A stretch of DNA of 12,743 bases. Origin: Acidobacteriota bacterium. Lineage in GTDB: Bacteria; Acidobacteriota; Terriglobia; Terriglobales; Acidobacteriaceae. Both the position numbers and the translations under genes were made by a program. The notes below the pieces were generated by a model. The model worked only from the letters and a program-made list of their open reading frames with translations. It was not told the origin of the DNA and searched no databases. The DNA lies in the NCBI GenBank assembly GCA_003224835.1, contig QHZX01000068.1, positions 1 to 12,743 on the forward strand, written 5' to 3'. Below, piece by piece: positions 6,727-12,743 of this stretch; within the stretch, counting starts at the first letter, position 1; the number at the start of each line of letters is the position of its first letter.

Positions 6727-7245
6727 GTGCACTCTGTTTTCGTGACAACAAAGTTGCGATTGATTAATGACCTTCTGGGACAACTTCGAGAGCGCGAACA
6801 AGTGGCGGCGGTTTGTTATCGAATACGCAAGCTAAAGATCGAATTTTTATTAGTGCGAACACGCAAGGGCAGGTGGACTTTTCCCAAAGGAGGCGTGGTG
6901 CGAGGATTAAGCCGGGCGCAATCCGCTGCTTTGGAAGCATTTGAAGAAGGCGGAGTCCATGGCCGAATTGAGCAGGCTTCGTTCACCAGCTATGTTCTCG
7001 GTAAAAACCGGTCCTCCCAACCGGCTCAGGCAGTCGAGGCTTACCTATGTGAGGTGCAGCGGCTTGGCACACCAGAAGAAGCCGACCGAACGCCGACGTG
7101 GTTTAGTGCGGAGACAGCACAATCGTGTTTTCAAGAAGGGCGGAGTACGCAAGATGCGAATGAGCTTGGGCGCGTGGTTGTTCGGGCGCTCGCCAAAATC
7201 GAACGCCGGATGAACGAAATGGAAATCGCAATCGGGGGAATATAG
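6727..7245 (+). CDS. Nudix hydrolase-like protein with degenerate Nudix box
   Basis: This 172-aa single-domain Nudix protein reads KGRWTFPKGG followed by the Nudix-box helix (residues 55-77). Of the canonical G-x5-E-x7-R-E-U-x-E-E-x-G-U, it keeps Gly55, Glu70, Glu73, Glu74, Gly76 and Val77. The first Glu is Leu61 and the Arg is Leu69. The core metal-binding EE pair is present, so hydrolysis of a nucleoside-diphosphate-linked compound or polyphosphate derivative remains possible. FPKG is typical of the diphosphoinositol/diadenosine polyphosphate hydrolase-like branch. The start is GTG 6727, with an in-frame GTG at 6742 as an alternative; neither has a strong ribosome site. It is divergent from PhoU. 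Both could touch phosphate metabolism, but that link is only suggestive. Confidence 0.85.
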   Translation: MHSVFVTTKLRLINDLLGQLREREQVAAVCYRIRKLKIEFLLVRTRKGRWTFPKGGVVRGLSRAQSAALEAFEEGGVHGRIEQASFTSYVLGKNRSSQPAQAVEAYLCEVQRLGTPEEADRTPTWFSAETAQSCFQEGRSTQDANELGRVVVRALAKIERRMNEMEIAIGGI

Positions 7246-7390
7246 ATCCTCTACGGAAAGTGCACTTTGGAGCTACCGAGAAAGAACAGGTAGTTTGATC
7301 GCGTAGCCATACTACAGGGCAGTTGCGCGAATTTATGCCGCGTCTTCCACAGCAGTTCACACCGGTTGCACCATGTGAGTAGCATTTGTT

Positions 7391-7400
7391 GATATAAAAG
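7391..7400 (+). promoter_or_regulatory. Weak candidate -10 region upstream of the HTH-TPR gene
   Basis: GATATAAAAG contains TATAAA (7393-7398) about 26 bases before the proposed TTG start. The nearest -35-like TTGCAC (7366-7371) is 21 bases away, which is too far, so this is tentative. The rest of the 178-base gap 7246-7424 shows no gene and no clear terminator. Confidence 0.22.
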
Positions 7401-7424
7401 GTTCCTCTTGAGCCTATTTTCCTA

Positions 7425-8396
7425 TTGCGGAGCGAACCCTGGACTTTTGATAATACGCGTAGTCTCATTGATAACGTGTATCGATACAGCCGAGAAGATT
7501 TGATTCGAATCCTGCGAGTGAGCTCGCGGCAACTCGTCGCTTGGGAAAAAGCTGGGTTGGTCGCGGTCGCCGACAGCTACACCTTCTTTGACCTTCTGCA
7601 GGTAAAAAAAGTGCGCGAGCTTTGCGCGCGGCATGTCCGGCCAATTGAGATTCGACAATCCCTGACCGCAATGCAAAAGCAGGCTGCGGGAATCGAGAAT
7701 CCGTTGCTCGAGGCGAACGCTTCCAACAGTGGGCGGCACCGGGTGGCGTTTCGACATGAAGGCAGGCTGCTGGAACCGATTGCCGGGCAATTCATGTTTG
7801 ACTTTTCGCCTGGAGAAAAAGTCATCGCAAGCGTTCCTGTGACCAGAACTTCTACGGTTCCTCAAGAACCAGCAAGCGCGGACGTGGCCGAGTTATTTGC
7901 TCGTGGGGTAGCGCTAGAAGATGATCCGCGAAATCAGCTCCAGGCCATCGCTTCCTATGAGCGCGTACTGCAGCTTGATCCAGAACACGCGGCGGCGCAC
8001 ATAAACCTCGGCACCCTGTACTACAACCGGCAGGATTATCGGGCCGCCGAAGACCATTACCGCGAGGCGTTGCGGATAGATCCACGTTATGCGCTGGCAC
8101 ATTTCGATCTTGGCAACGTGCTCGATGAAACTGGCCGGATCAATGATGCAGTTGAGAGTTATCTAACTGCGCTGCAGTTGGCGCCCACTTATGCTGACGC
8201 CCATTACAATCTTGCTCTCGCCTACGAGAAGATGCGTGAACCGCGCAAGGCGCTCAAACATTGGCAGGCGTATGTGAAGTTAGATTCGACGGGACCGTGG
8301 TCCACTCACGCGCGTACTCAGATCAAACGCATTCTCAAAAGTGATCCGCTCAAGCTGGTTATCGGCGGAAACGCTGGACTACATCCCGAAAGCTAG
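7425..8396 (+). CDS. MerR-like helix-turn-helix protein with C-terminal TPR repeats
   Basis: This 323-aa protein joins a putative DNA-binding domain to a protein-interaction domain. Residues about 21-85 look like a MerR-type winged helix (SREDLIRILRVSSRQLVAWE, then YTFFDLLQVKKVRELC). Residues about 150-290 contain four TPR-like units with alternating helices (for example AAAHINLGTLYYNRQDYRAA and YADAHYNLALAYEKM). A middle segment (about 105-130) with AGQFMFDFSPGE links them. I associate this architecture with Acidobacteriota. The regulated genes are unknown. The first possible start after an in-frame TAA (7395-7397) is TTG 7425. GTG 7476 would remove 17 residues just before the HTH. Neither has a clear ribosome site, so the start is uncertain. 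The acyl-CoA dehydrogenase gene follows after 64 bp. Confidence 0.85.
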   Translation: MRSEPWTFDNTRSLIDNVYRYSREDLIRILRVSSRQLVAWEKAGLVAVADSYTFFDLLQVKKVRELCARHVRPIEIRQSLTAMQKQAAGIENPLLEANASNSGRHRVAFRHEGRLLEPIAGQFMFDFSPGEKVIASVPVTRTSTVPQEPASADVAELFARGVALEDDPRNQLQAIASYERVLQLDPEHAAAHINLGTLYYNRQDYRAAEDHYREALRIDPRYALAHFDLGNVLDETGRINDAVESYLTALQLAPTYADAHYNLALAYEKMREPRKALKHWQAYVKLDSTGPWSTHARTQIKRILKSDPLKLVIGGNAGLHPES

Positions 8397-8460
8397 TTGT
8401 CATCCTCCGTCTGTTTCCCCGGTGTAAAATTTCTATCGCTGACCTCGAAAGGAATTTTCT

Positions 8461-9573
8461 ATGCCGGAAACCGCTCTGCAGAGTTTGCCTGCAATCCCTC
8501 TAACCTCGCTGTCCGAAGACGAAATTCTTTTTCGCGAGAACGTACGTCAATTTGCAGAGGAAAAGGTTCGCCCGTTGGCGAAAGAGATGGACGAGAAGGG
8601 CGTTTTCGATAAGTCACTGATCGAACAGTTTTTTCACCTTGGGCTGATGGGTATAGAAGTGCCGGAGCAGTACGGCGGCGCAGACGGGAAGTTCTTCGAG
8701 GCGATCTTGGCAGTCGAGGAACTCTCGCGCGCCGATGCTTCTGCAGGTGTGGTGGTCGATGTGCAGAACACTCTGGTGAATAACGCGCTGCTGCGCTGGG
8801 CCACTCCCGAGCAGAAAAAAAAGTACTTGCCGCGAATGGCTTCAGATACGGTCGGCGCTTACGCGTTAAGCGAGGCGGGTTCGGGCTCCGACGCTTTTGC
8901 CCTGCAGACCAGGGCAGAATTGAAAGGCGCGGATTACGTTCTGAGCGGCCGGAAGCTTTGGATCACAAATGCGAAAGAAGCTGGAATATTCGTGCTGTTT
9001 GCGACTGTCGATCCAGCTGCTGGGTATAAAGGAATTACTGCTTTCATTATTGAGAAGGAATTTCCTGGCTTGGAAGAATGCCGTGTTCCGAAAAGTAATG
9101 TATTGGGAGAAGTCGGCAAAGGGTACAAGATCGCGATTGAGACCTTGAACGAAGGCCGCATCGGAATTGGAGCGCAAATGCTGGGAGTGGCACGAGGCGC
9201 GTGGGAATATGCTGCCAAGTATGCGCAAGAGCGCAAACAATTTGGCAAGAGCATTTCTGAGTTCCAGGGAATCCAATTTCAGATTGCACAGATGGCGACG
9301 GAGATTGAAGCGGCGCGATTAATGGTCTATAACGCAGCGCGAATGAAAGATGGCGGCGCGCCATTCGTGAAAGAAGCCGCGATGACAAAACTGTTCTGCT
9401 CACAAGTGGCCGAACGCGTGACGTCGCTTGCGATTGAGGTTTATGGCGGGGTGGGTTTTACAAAGGATTATCCTGTCGAAAAATACTGGCGCGACGCAAA
9501 GATCGGTAAGATCTACGAGGGCACGTCGAACATGCAGCTTTCGACGATTGCGAAGCTGGTCATGGGAAAGTGA
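8461..9573 (+). CDS. Short/branched-chain acyl-CoA dehydrogenase, apparently lacking part of the beta-domain
   Basis: This 370-aa flavoenzyme of the ACADSB/BCD type would oxidise a short or 2-methyl-branched acyl-CoA to the enoyl-CoA, using an electron-transfer flavoprotein. Motifs in order are VGAYALSEAGSGSDAFALQT (131-150), WITNAKEAG (167-175), NEGRIGIGAQMLG (230-242), ERKQFGK (257-263) and KIYEGTSNMQLSTIAK (350-365). Glu353 is the expected catalytic base. An ATG with GAAAGGA about seven bases upstream sets the start. Oddly, the sequence runs from FPGL straight into EECRVPKSNVLG (about 201-215). Relatives have about 21 more residues there, including the conserved KLGIRASST segment. The rest is full-length and well conserved, so this is an internal in-frame gap and not decay. 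Activity is therefore doubtful unless the gap is a sequence error. Confidence 0.9.
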   Translation: MPETALQSLPAIPLTSLSEDEILFRENVRQFAEEKVRPLAKEMDEKGVFDKSLIEQFFHLGLMGIEVPEQYGGADGKFFEAILAVEELSRADASAGVVVDVQNTLVNNALLRWATPEQKKKYLPRMASDTVGAYALSEAGSGSDAFALQTRAELKGADYVLSGRKLWITNAKEAGIFVLFATVDPAAGYKGITAFIIEKEFPGLEECRVPKSNVLGEVGKGYKIAIETLNEGRIGIGAQMLGVARGAWEYAAKYAQERKQFGKSISEFQGIQFQIAQMATEIEAARLMVYNAARMKDGGAPFVKEAAMTKLFCSQVAERVTSLAIEVYGGVGFTKDYPVEKYWRDAKIGKIYEGTSNMQLSTIAKLVMGK

Positions 9574-9616
9574 ACGCGAGGGCGCGGATAGTTTTATTCG
9601 CGATATTCGAGTATTT

Positions 9617-9630
9617 CGCGGGCGCCCGCG
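9617..9630. repeat. 14-bp perfect palindrome between convergent genes
   Basis: CGCGGGCGCCCGCG reads the same on both strands. It lies in the 64-bp gap between the acyl-CoA dehydrogenase stop and the P5C dehydrogenase stop. A second GC-rich pair (GGCGCGG 9581-9587 with CCGCGCC 9626-9632) brackets the gap. It could form part of a bidirectional transcription end, but no U-tract follows on either strand, so a simple intrinsic terminator is not supported. Confidence 0.4.
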
Positions 9631-9637
9631 CCACACA

Positions 9638-11233
9638 CTATGTAATCTTCTCTCCCACCGACTTCGCCTGCGAGAACAACAGTAAGTAATCTGGTCCGCC
9701 AGCCTTTGAGTCTGTTCCTGACATGTTGAAGCCCCCGAAGGGGTGCGCGCCGACAATTGCGCCAGTGCACTTGCGGTTAATGTAAAGATTGCCGACGTGG
9801 AATTCGCGCATCGCCATTTCGATCTTCTCTCGCGAGCCGGTATAAACAGCACCGGTTAAACCGAACTCGGTGTCATTAGCAATATCCAGAGCCTCCTCGA
9901 AATTTCGCGATTTAATCACTGCCAGCACCGGGCCGAAAATTTCTTCCTGCTCGAGTCTCGATTTCGGCTGAATGTCTGCAATGACGGTCGGCTGGATGAA
10001 GTAACCTTCTCCGGCGTTAGTTGCGCGCCCTCCACCAGTGATCAGCCGTCCTTCACGCTTTCCAATATCGATGTAGTTCATGATCGACTTCATCGATCCT
10101 TCGTTGATTACCGCGCCCATATTGGTATTGATCGCGGGATCGCCAATCGTGAGCCGTTCCACCCGGTCCTTCAGGCGCTCGAGGAACTTGCCATAAATGC
10201 GTTCGTCGACGATCACGCGGGAACAGGCGGAGCATTTCTGTCCCTGGAATCCAAACGCCGCGGCAGTAACGCCATCGGCCACAGTTTCGAGATCCGAATC
10301 GGCATCGATGATGATTGCATCTTTGCCACCCATTTCGAGAATTGTGCGCTTGATCCAAACCTGGCCCGGTGCGCGGTCGGCGGCAACCTTATTAATTCGC
10401 AGGCCTACTTCACGCGATCCGGTAAATGCTATGTAACGAGTTTTCGGATGCGCAACAACGGCGTCACCAAAACTGGCGCCGGCGCCGGGGCAGAAATTCA
10501 CCACACCTTCGGGCATTCCAGCTTCTTCAAGAATCTCGAAAAACTTCGCTGCGATGGTCGGCGAATCGCTCGATGGCTTCAGAATGACGGTGTTTCCGCA
10601 AACGATGGAGGCTAGCGTCATGCCGGCCATAATGGCAGCGGGGAAGTTCCACGGCGGAATCACTGCTCCTACTCCCAGTGGAATATAAAACAGGTGATCG
10701 ATCTCGCCCGGCAATTGCACGGGTGCCTTGGCGTGGACTAGCCGCTGTGCCTCACGGGCATAAAATTCGCAAAAATCAATGGTCTCGCCGACGTCGGCGT
10801 CCGCCTCGGCCCAATTCTTGCTTACCTCAAAAACTAACCACGCCATCAACTCGAACTTGCGTTCCCGCAGCAGGTCCGCGGTCCGAAATAACAACGAAAC
10901 CCGCTCTTCCAGCGGAGTGCGGCTCCAGCTCTCGAAAGCCTTTAGTGCAGCCCGCATCGCGGGTTCAACGTGTTCTTCCCCCGCTTTCTGATGAATGCCA
11001 ACAATGTCCGACGGACGAGCCGGATTCACCGAATGGATCTTCTCCGCCGTCTTTATCCGGTGTCCTCCGATGACGAGGTCGTACTCACGGCCAAGCTGTC
11101 CGCGAACGCGGTCGAGGGCGGCCCGCATCTGCCTGGCAACGTCCCATTTGCTGAAATCAGTGACTGGCTCATTGCGAAACGGATTTTGCTGCGCACGCGT
11201 ACGGAGTCGGATTGGAGCTTCAACAGTTGCCAT
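9638..11233 (-). CDS. rocA: 1-pyrroline-5-carboxylate dehydrogenase (L-glutamate gamma-semialdehyde dehydrogenase)
   Basis: This 531-aa aldehyde dehydrogenase superfamily enzyme oxidises P5C/glutamate semialdehyde to glutamate with NAD+, the second step of proline (and arginine/ornithine) catabolism in the cytoplasm. The N-terminal RocA/PutA-type extension (NPFRNEP, residues 17-23) is diagnostic. Then come PWNFP (194-198), the cofactor-binding FTGSREVG (270-277), the general-base Glu300 in ILEMGGKDA and the nucleophile Cys334 in GQKCSACSR. The tail GGFNMSGTDSKAGGPDYL is typical of this family. Length is normal for the monofunctional type (about 515-540). The ATG at 11231-11233 has GAGGT five bases upstream. 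No proline dehydrogenase gene is adjacent, so the pathway is split in this genome or its partner lies elsewhere. Its stop is TAG. Confidence 0.95.
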   Translation of the reverse strand: MATVEAPIRLRTRAQQNPFRNEPVTDFSKWDVARQMRAALDRVRGQLGREYDLVIGGHRIKTAEKIHSVNPARPSDIVGIHQKAGEEHVEPAMRAALKAFESWSRTPLEERVSLLFRTADLLRERKFELMAWLVFEVSKNWAEADADVGETIDFCEFYAREAQRLVHAKAPVQLPGEIDHLFYIPLGVGAVIPPWNFPAAIMAGMTLASIVCGNTVILKPSSDSPTIAAKFFEILEEAGMPEGVVNFCPGAGASFGDAVVAHPKTRYIAFTGSREVGLRINKVAADRAPGQVWIKRTILEMGGKDAIIIDADSDLETVADGVTAAAFGFQGQKCSACSRVIVDERIYGKFLERLKDRVERLTIGDPAINTNMGAVINEGSMKSIMNYIDIGKREGRLITGGGRATNAGEGYFIQPTVIADIQPKSRLEQEEIFGPVLAVIKSRNFEEALDIANDTEFGLTGAVYTGSREKIEMAMREFHVGNLYINRKCTGAIVGAHPFGGFNMSGTDSKAGGPDYLLLFSQAKSVGEKIT

Positions 11234-11267
11234 GATTGACCTCGGAAGAATTAGCGGTACTTCCCAT

Positions 11268-11273
11268 TTTATA
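11268..11273 (-). promoter_or_regulatory. Candidate -10 box of the P5C dehydrogenase gene
   Basis: The minus strand reads TATAAA (within GGTATAAAATGG) about 35 bases before the ATG. No convincing -35 hexamer lies 16-18 bases upstream. The 137-bp divergent gap (11234-11370) also holds TATATT (11322-11327) on the plus strand, a weak candidate for the reductase gene. Confidence 0.3.
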
Positions 11274-11370
11274 CCGTTCTGATCTGCTTCTCTGGCCGGA
11301 CGCTCAGCCAGCGAGTTGCGCTATATTCGTCTAGCCCACTCGAAAACTTTCGATTTGTTCGACTGAAACT

Positions 11371-12219
11371 ATGCGAGTCACGATTTTCGGAGCAACGGGA
11401 ATGTTAGGGAAGGCGCTCATGCGTCAGTGGACGGAAGATGAAATCACCGGGCTAGGTAGCGCACAGGCCGACATTCGTTCGCCCGATCAGATCGATAAGG
11501 CGGTGGCCGACAATCCCGAGTGGATTGTTCTATCCGCGGCCTACACCGATGTAGATGGCTGCGAAACTAATCCCATGCTGGCGGCTGCCGTGAACACGCA
11601 AGGGGCGGTGAATGTGGCTAAGGCGGCAGCGAATTCCAGAGCGAAGCTTCTATTCATCAGCACTGACTATGTTTTCGACGGCAAGAAGAACACGCCGTAT
11701 GAAGCCGATGATGCACGCGCTCCTATAAATGTTTATGGCAAGAGCAAAGCCGATGCGGAGGAGAAGATTCTCGGCTTGCTGCCGGACGCATGCATTGTGC
11801 GCACTTCATGGCTGTTCGGTCCGGGAGGGAAGTGCTTTCCGGATACGATTCTGAAGCTTGCGGCGAATCGTCCAGAAATTGACGTGGTAAACGACCAGCG
11901 CGGCTGCCCGACCTACACCTTCGATCTTGCGGACGCGATCATCAGGCTCTGCCGAGCTGGCGCAAAGGGCATTGTTCACAGCACAAACCGGGGAGTGTGC
12001 TCGTGGTATGAGTTTGCATCGGAGATCGTTCAACAGAGGGGGTTGAATACGATAATTCATCCAACTACCAGCGACCGTTTTGTTCGTCCAGCAGCGAGGC
12101 CCACCTATTCAGTCCTTTCCGCTGCCAGTCTTTCCCGCTACGGAATAAAGATGCGAAACTGGCAAGAAACACTGCCGGATTATCTGCGTGAGCGAGACAA
12201 ACTCTTGCAGGTTAGCTAA
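11371..12219 (+). CDS. rmlD: dTDP-4-dehydrorhamnose reductase (RmlD/RfbD family)
   Basis: This 282-aa extended short-chain dehydrogenase/reductase would reduce dTDP-4-dehydro-L-rhamnose to dTDP-L-rhamnose with NAD(P)H, the last step of dTDP-rhamnose synthesis for surface polysaccharides. The N-terminal Rossmann motif GATGMLG (7-13) is present. So are the catalytic STDYVFDG (97-104) and YGKSK (122-126; Tyr122, Lys126), RTSWLFGPGGKCF (144-156) and the C-terminal substrate region ARPTYSVLS. Length matches the family (about 280-300). The rmlA, rmlB and rmlC genes are not in the window, so the exact sugar nucleotide is inferred from family. The ATG start has only a weak ribosome site. It is divergent from P5C dehydrogenase. 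Confidence 0.9.
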   Translation: MRVTIFGATGMLGKALMRQWTEDEITGLGSAQADIRSPDQIDKAVADNPEWIVLSAAYTDVDGCETNPMLAAAVNTQGAVNVAKAAANSRAKLLFISTDYVFDGKKNTPYEADDARAPINVYGKSKADAEEKILGLLPDACIVRTSWLFGPGGKCFPDTILKLAANRPEIDVVNDQRGCPTYTFDLADAIIRLCRAGAKGIVHSTNRGVCSWYEFASEIVQQRGLNTIIHPTTSDRFVRPAARPTYSVLSAASLSRYGIKMRNWQETLPDYLRERDKLLQVS

Positions 12220-12346
12220 AATCAAGCTGCATGTCGCGCCTTCTCCAGTGGAGCGTCCTTCCTAGCGGACTCTGATCCGCATCTGCGCAATACTCTTTTC
12301 GCGGGTATCATTCATTTTCCGCATATCTTCTGACACAAGGATTGAT

Positions 12347-12388
12347 AGCTGACGGCCGAGAGCTGACAGCTAAAAGCTTAGGAGCTAC
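12347..12388. repeat. Degenerate 7-bp-period tandem repeat (AGCTGAC-like)
   Basis: Six consecutive heptamers can be laid out: AGCTGAC, GGCCGAG, AGCTGAC, AGCTAAA, AGCTTAG, GAGCTAC. Units 1 and 3 are identical and most others keep an AGCT core. The array ends just before the start of the next gene and includes its AGGAG ribosome site (12380-12384). The rest of the 172-175-base gap from 12220 has a small GCGGA/TCCGC hairpin (12265-12280) without a U-tract, and no gene. Confidence 0.55.
12380..12384 (+). promoter_or_regulatory. Ribosome binding site for the terminal oxidoreductase gene
   Basis: AGGAG lies 7 bases before TTG 12392 and 10 bases before GTG 12395. It supports a non-ATG start in this frame and sits inside the 7-bp-period repeat. 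Confidence 0.6.
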
Positions 12389-12394
12389 AAGTTG

Positions 12395-12743
12395 GTGGCT
12401 GTTTCTTACGATGCAATCGTGATTGGCGGGGGGCACAATGGGCTGACCCATGCTGCATATCTCGCGCGCGCGGGGAAGAAAGTCCTGGTGCTCGAGCGAA
12501 GGCATGTGCTCGGCGGCGCGGCGGTCACAGAAGAAGTTTTTCCCGGATTCCAATTTTCGGTTTGTTCTTACGTAGTTTCGCTTTTACGCCCGGAGATCAT
12601 TCGCGATCTCGACCTTCCGCGTCACGGGCTTGAGATTCTCCCGCTCGATGGCACGTTCACGCCCATGCCTGACGGCGATTACCTGTGGCGCGTGAACGAC
12701 CATGGAAGGACGCATCGCGAGATCGCCCGCCACTCACGGTTGG
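12395..12743 (+). CDS. FAD-dependent oxidoreductase, phytoene desaturase/PYROXD2-like (partial, cut by window end)
   Basis: The first 116 residues of a larger flavoprotein are visible and open at the right edge. The N-terminus is a Rossmann dinucleotide-binding fold, YDAIVIGGGHNGL, followed by KKVLVLERRHVLGGAAVTEE. This is the GxGxxG and downstream acidic/GG pattern that binds the FAD ADP moiety in the CrtI/PYROXD2 group. The segment FPGFQFSVCSYVVSLLRPEI continues the match to phytoene dehydrogenase-like proteins. The start is GTG 12395 or TTG 12392; both follow the AGGAG site and there is no ATG alternative upstream. It is on the same strand as the reductase gene, 175 bp downstream. Family members of this type are typically around 500 residues, and the substrate is unknown. 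No carotenoid genes are seen here, so a carotenoid role is not implied. Confidence 0.87.
   Translation, partial: MAVSYDAIVIGGGHNGLTHAAYLARAGKKVLVLERRHVLGGAAVTEEVFPGFQFSVCSYVVSLLRPEIIRDLDLPRHGLEILPLDGTFTPMPDGDYLWRVNDHGRTHREIARHSRL

Noticed and set aside
12265..12280. Intrinsic terminator after the dTDP-4-dehydrorhamnose reductase gene
   Set aside because: The GCGGA/TCCGC stem is only 5 bp and is followed by ATCTGCGC, with no run of T.
12308..12553. Minus-strand small protein overlapping the last gene
   Set aside because: The plus strand encodes a clear FAD-binding Rossmann N-terminus with its own ribosome site; the minus-strand product has no family features.
12395..12743. Carotenoid biosynthesis phytoene desaturase
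   Set aside because: Only the generic FAD-binding N-terminus is visible, and no carotenoid genes are nearby. The PYROXD2-like group has other or unknown roles.

Overview
The window looks like bacterial chromosome with moderate-to-high GC content, most likely from an Acidobacteriota (Koribacter-like) organism. That placement is an inference. It rests mainly on the MerR-like helix-turn-helix plus TPR protein at 7425-8396, an architecture I associate with that phylum, and on the general gene content. No integrase, transposase, phage gene or CRISPR array is visible. Genes are tightly packed and no gene-free stretch exceeds 200 bases.

Layout: a tRNA-Thr(CGT) with encoded CCA (110-185) is followed by a five-gene minus-strand operon (5685 down to 223). 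In transcription order it encodes a Tat-exported 2x[2Fe-2S] subunit, a molybdopterin large subunit, an FAD subunit with extra cysteines, a formate-dehydrogenase-gamma-type di-heme cytochrome b, and an unrecognised 139-residue helical protein. The genes overlap or nearly touch. Next comes a PhoU-domain gene (minus) divergent from a Nudix hydrolase with a degenerate Nudix box (plus). These are followed on the plus strand by the HTH-TPR protein and a short/branched-chain acyl-CoA dehydrogenase. A convergent minus-strand gene encodes 1-pyrroline-5-carboxylate dehydrogenase. Divergent from it are an RmlD-like dTDP-4-dehydrorhamnose reductase and, running off the right edge, a phytoene-desaturase-like FAD oxidoreductase.

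How the parts work together: the operon reads as a periplasmic xanthine-dehydrogenase-family hydroxylase wired to the membrane. Substrate electrons would pass from Mo through [2Fe-2S], and perhaps FAD and [4Fe-4S], to the b hemes and the quinone pool, instead of to soluble NAD+ or O2. The substrate cannot be read from sequence. The acyl-CoA dehydrogenase and P5C dehydrogenase point to amino-acid and acyl catabolism, but they are separate transcription units. The PhoU, Nudix and RmlD genes appear without their usual pathway partners in this window.

The observations most worth following are the cytochrome-b-coupled Mo hydroxylase operon with its unknown fifth gene, an apparent in-frame loss of about 21 residues from the conserved beta-domain of the acyl-CoA dehydrogenase, and a 7-bp-period repeat that carries the ribosome binding site of the last gene.
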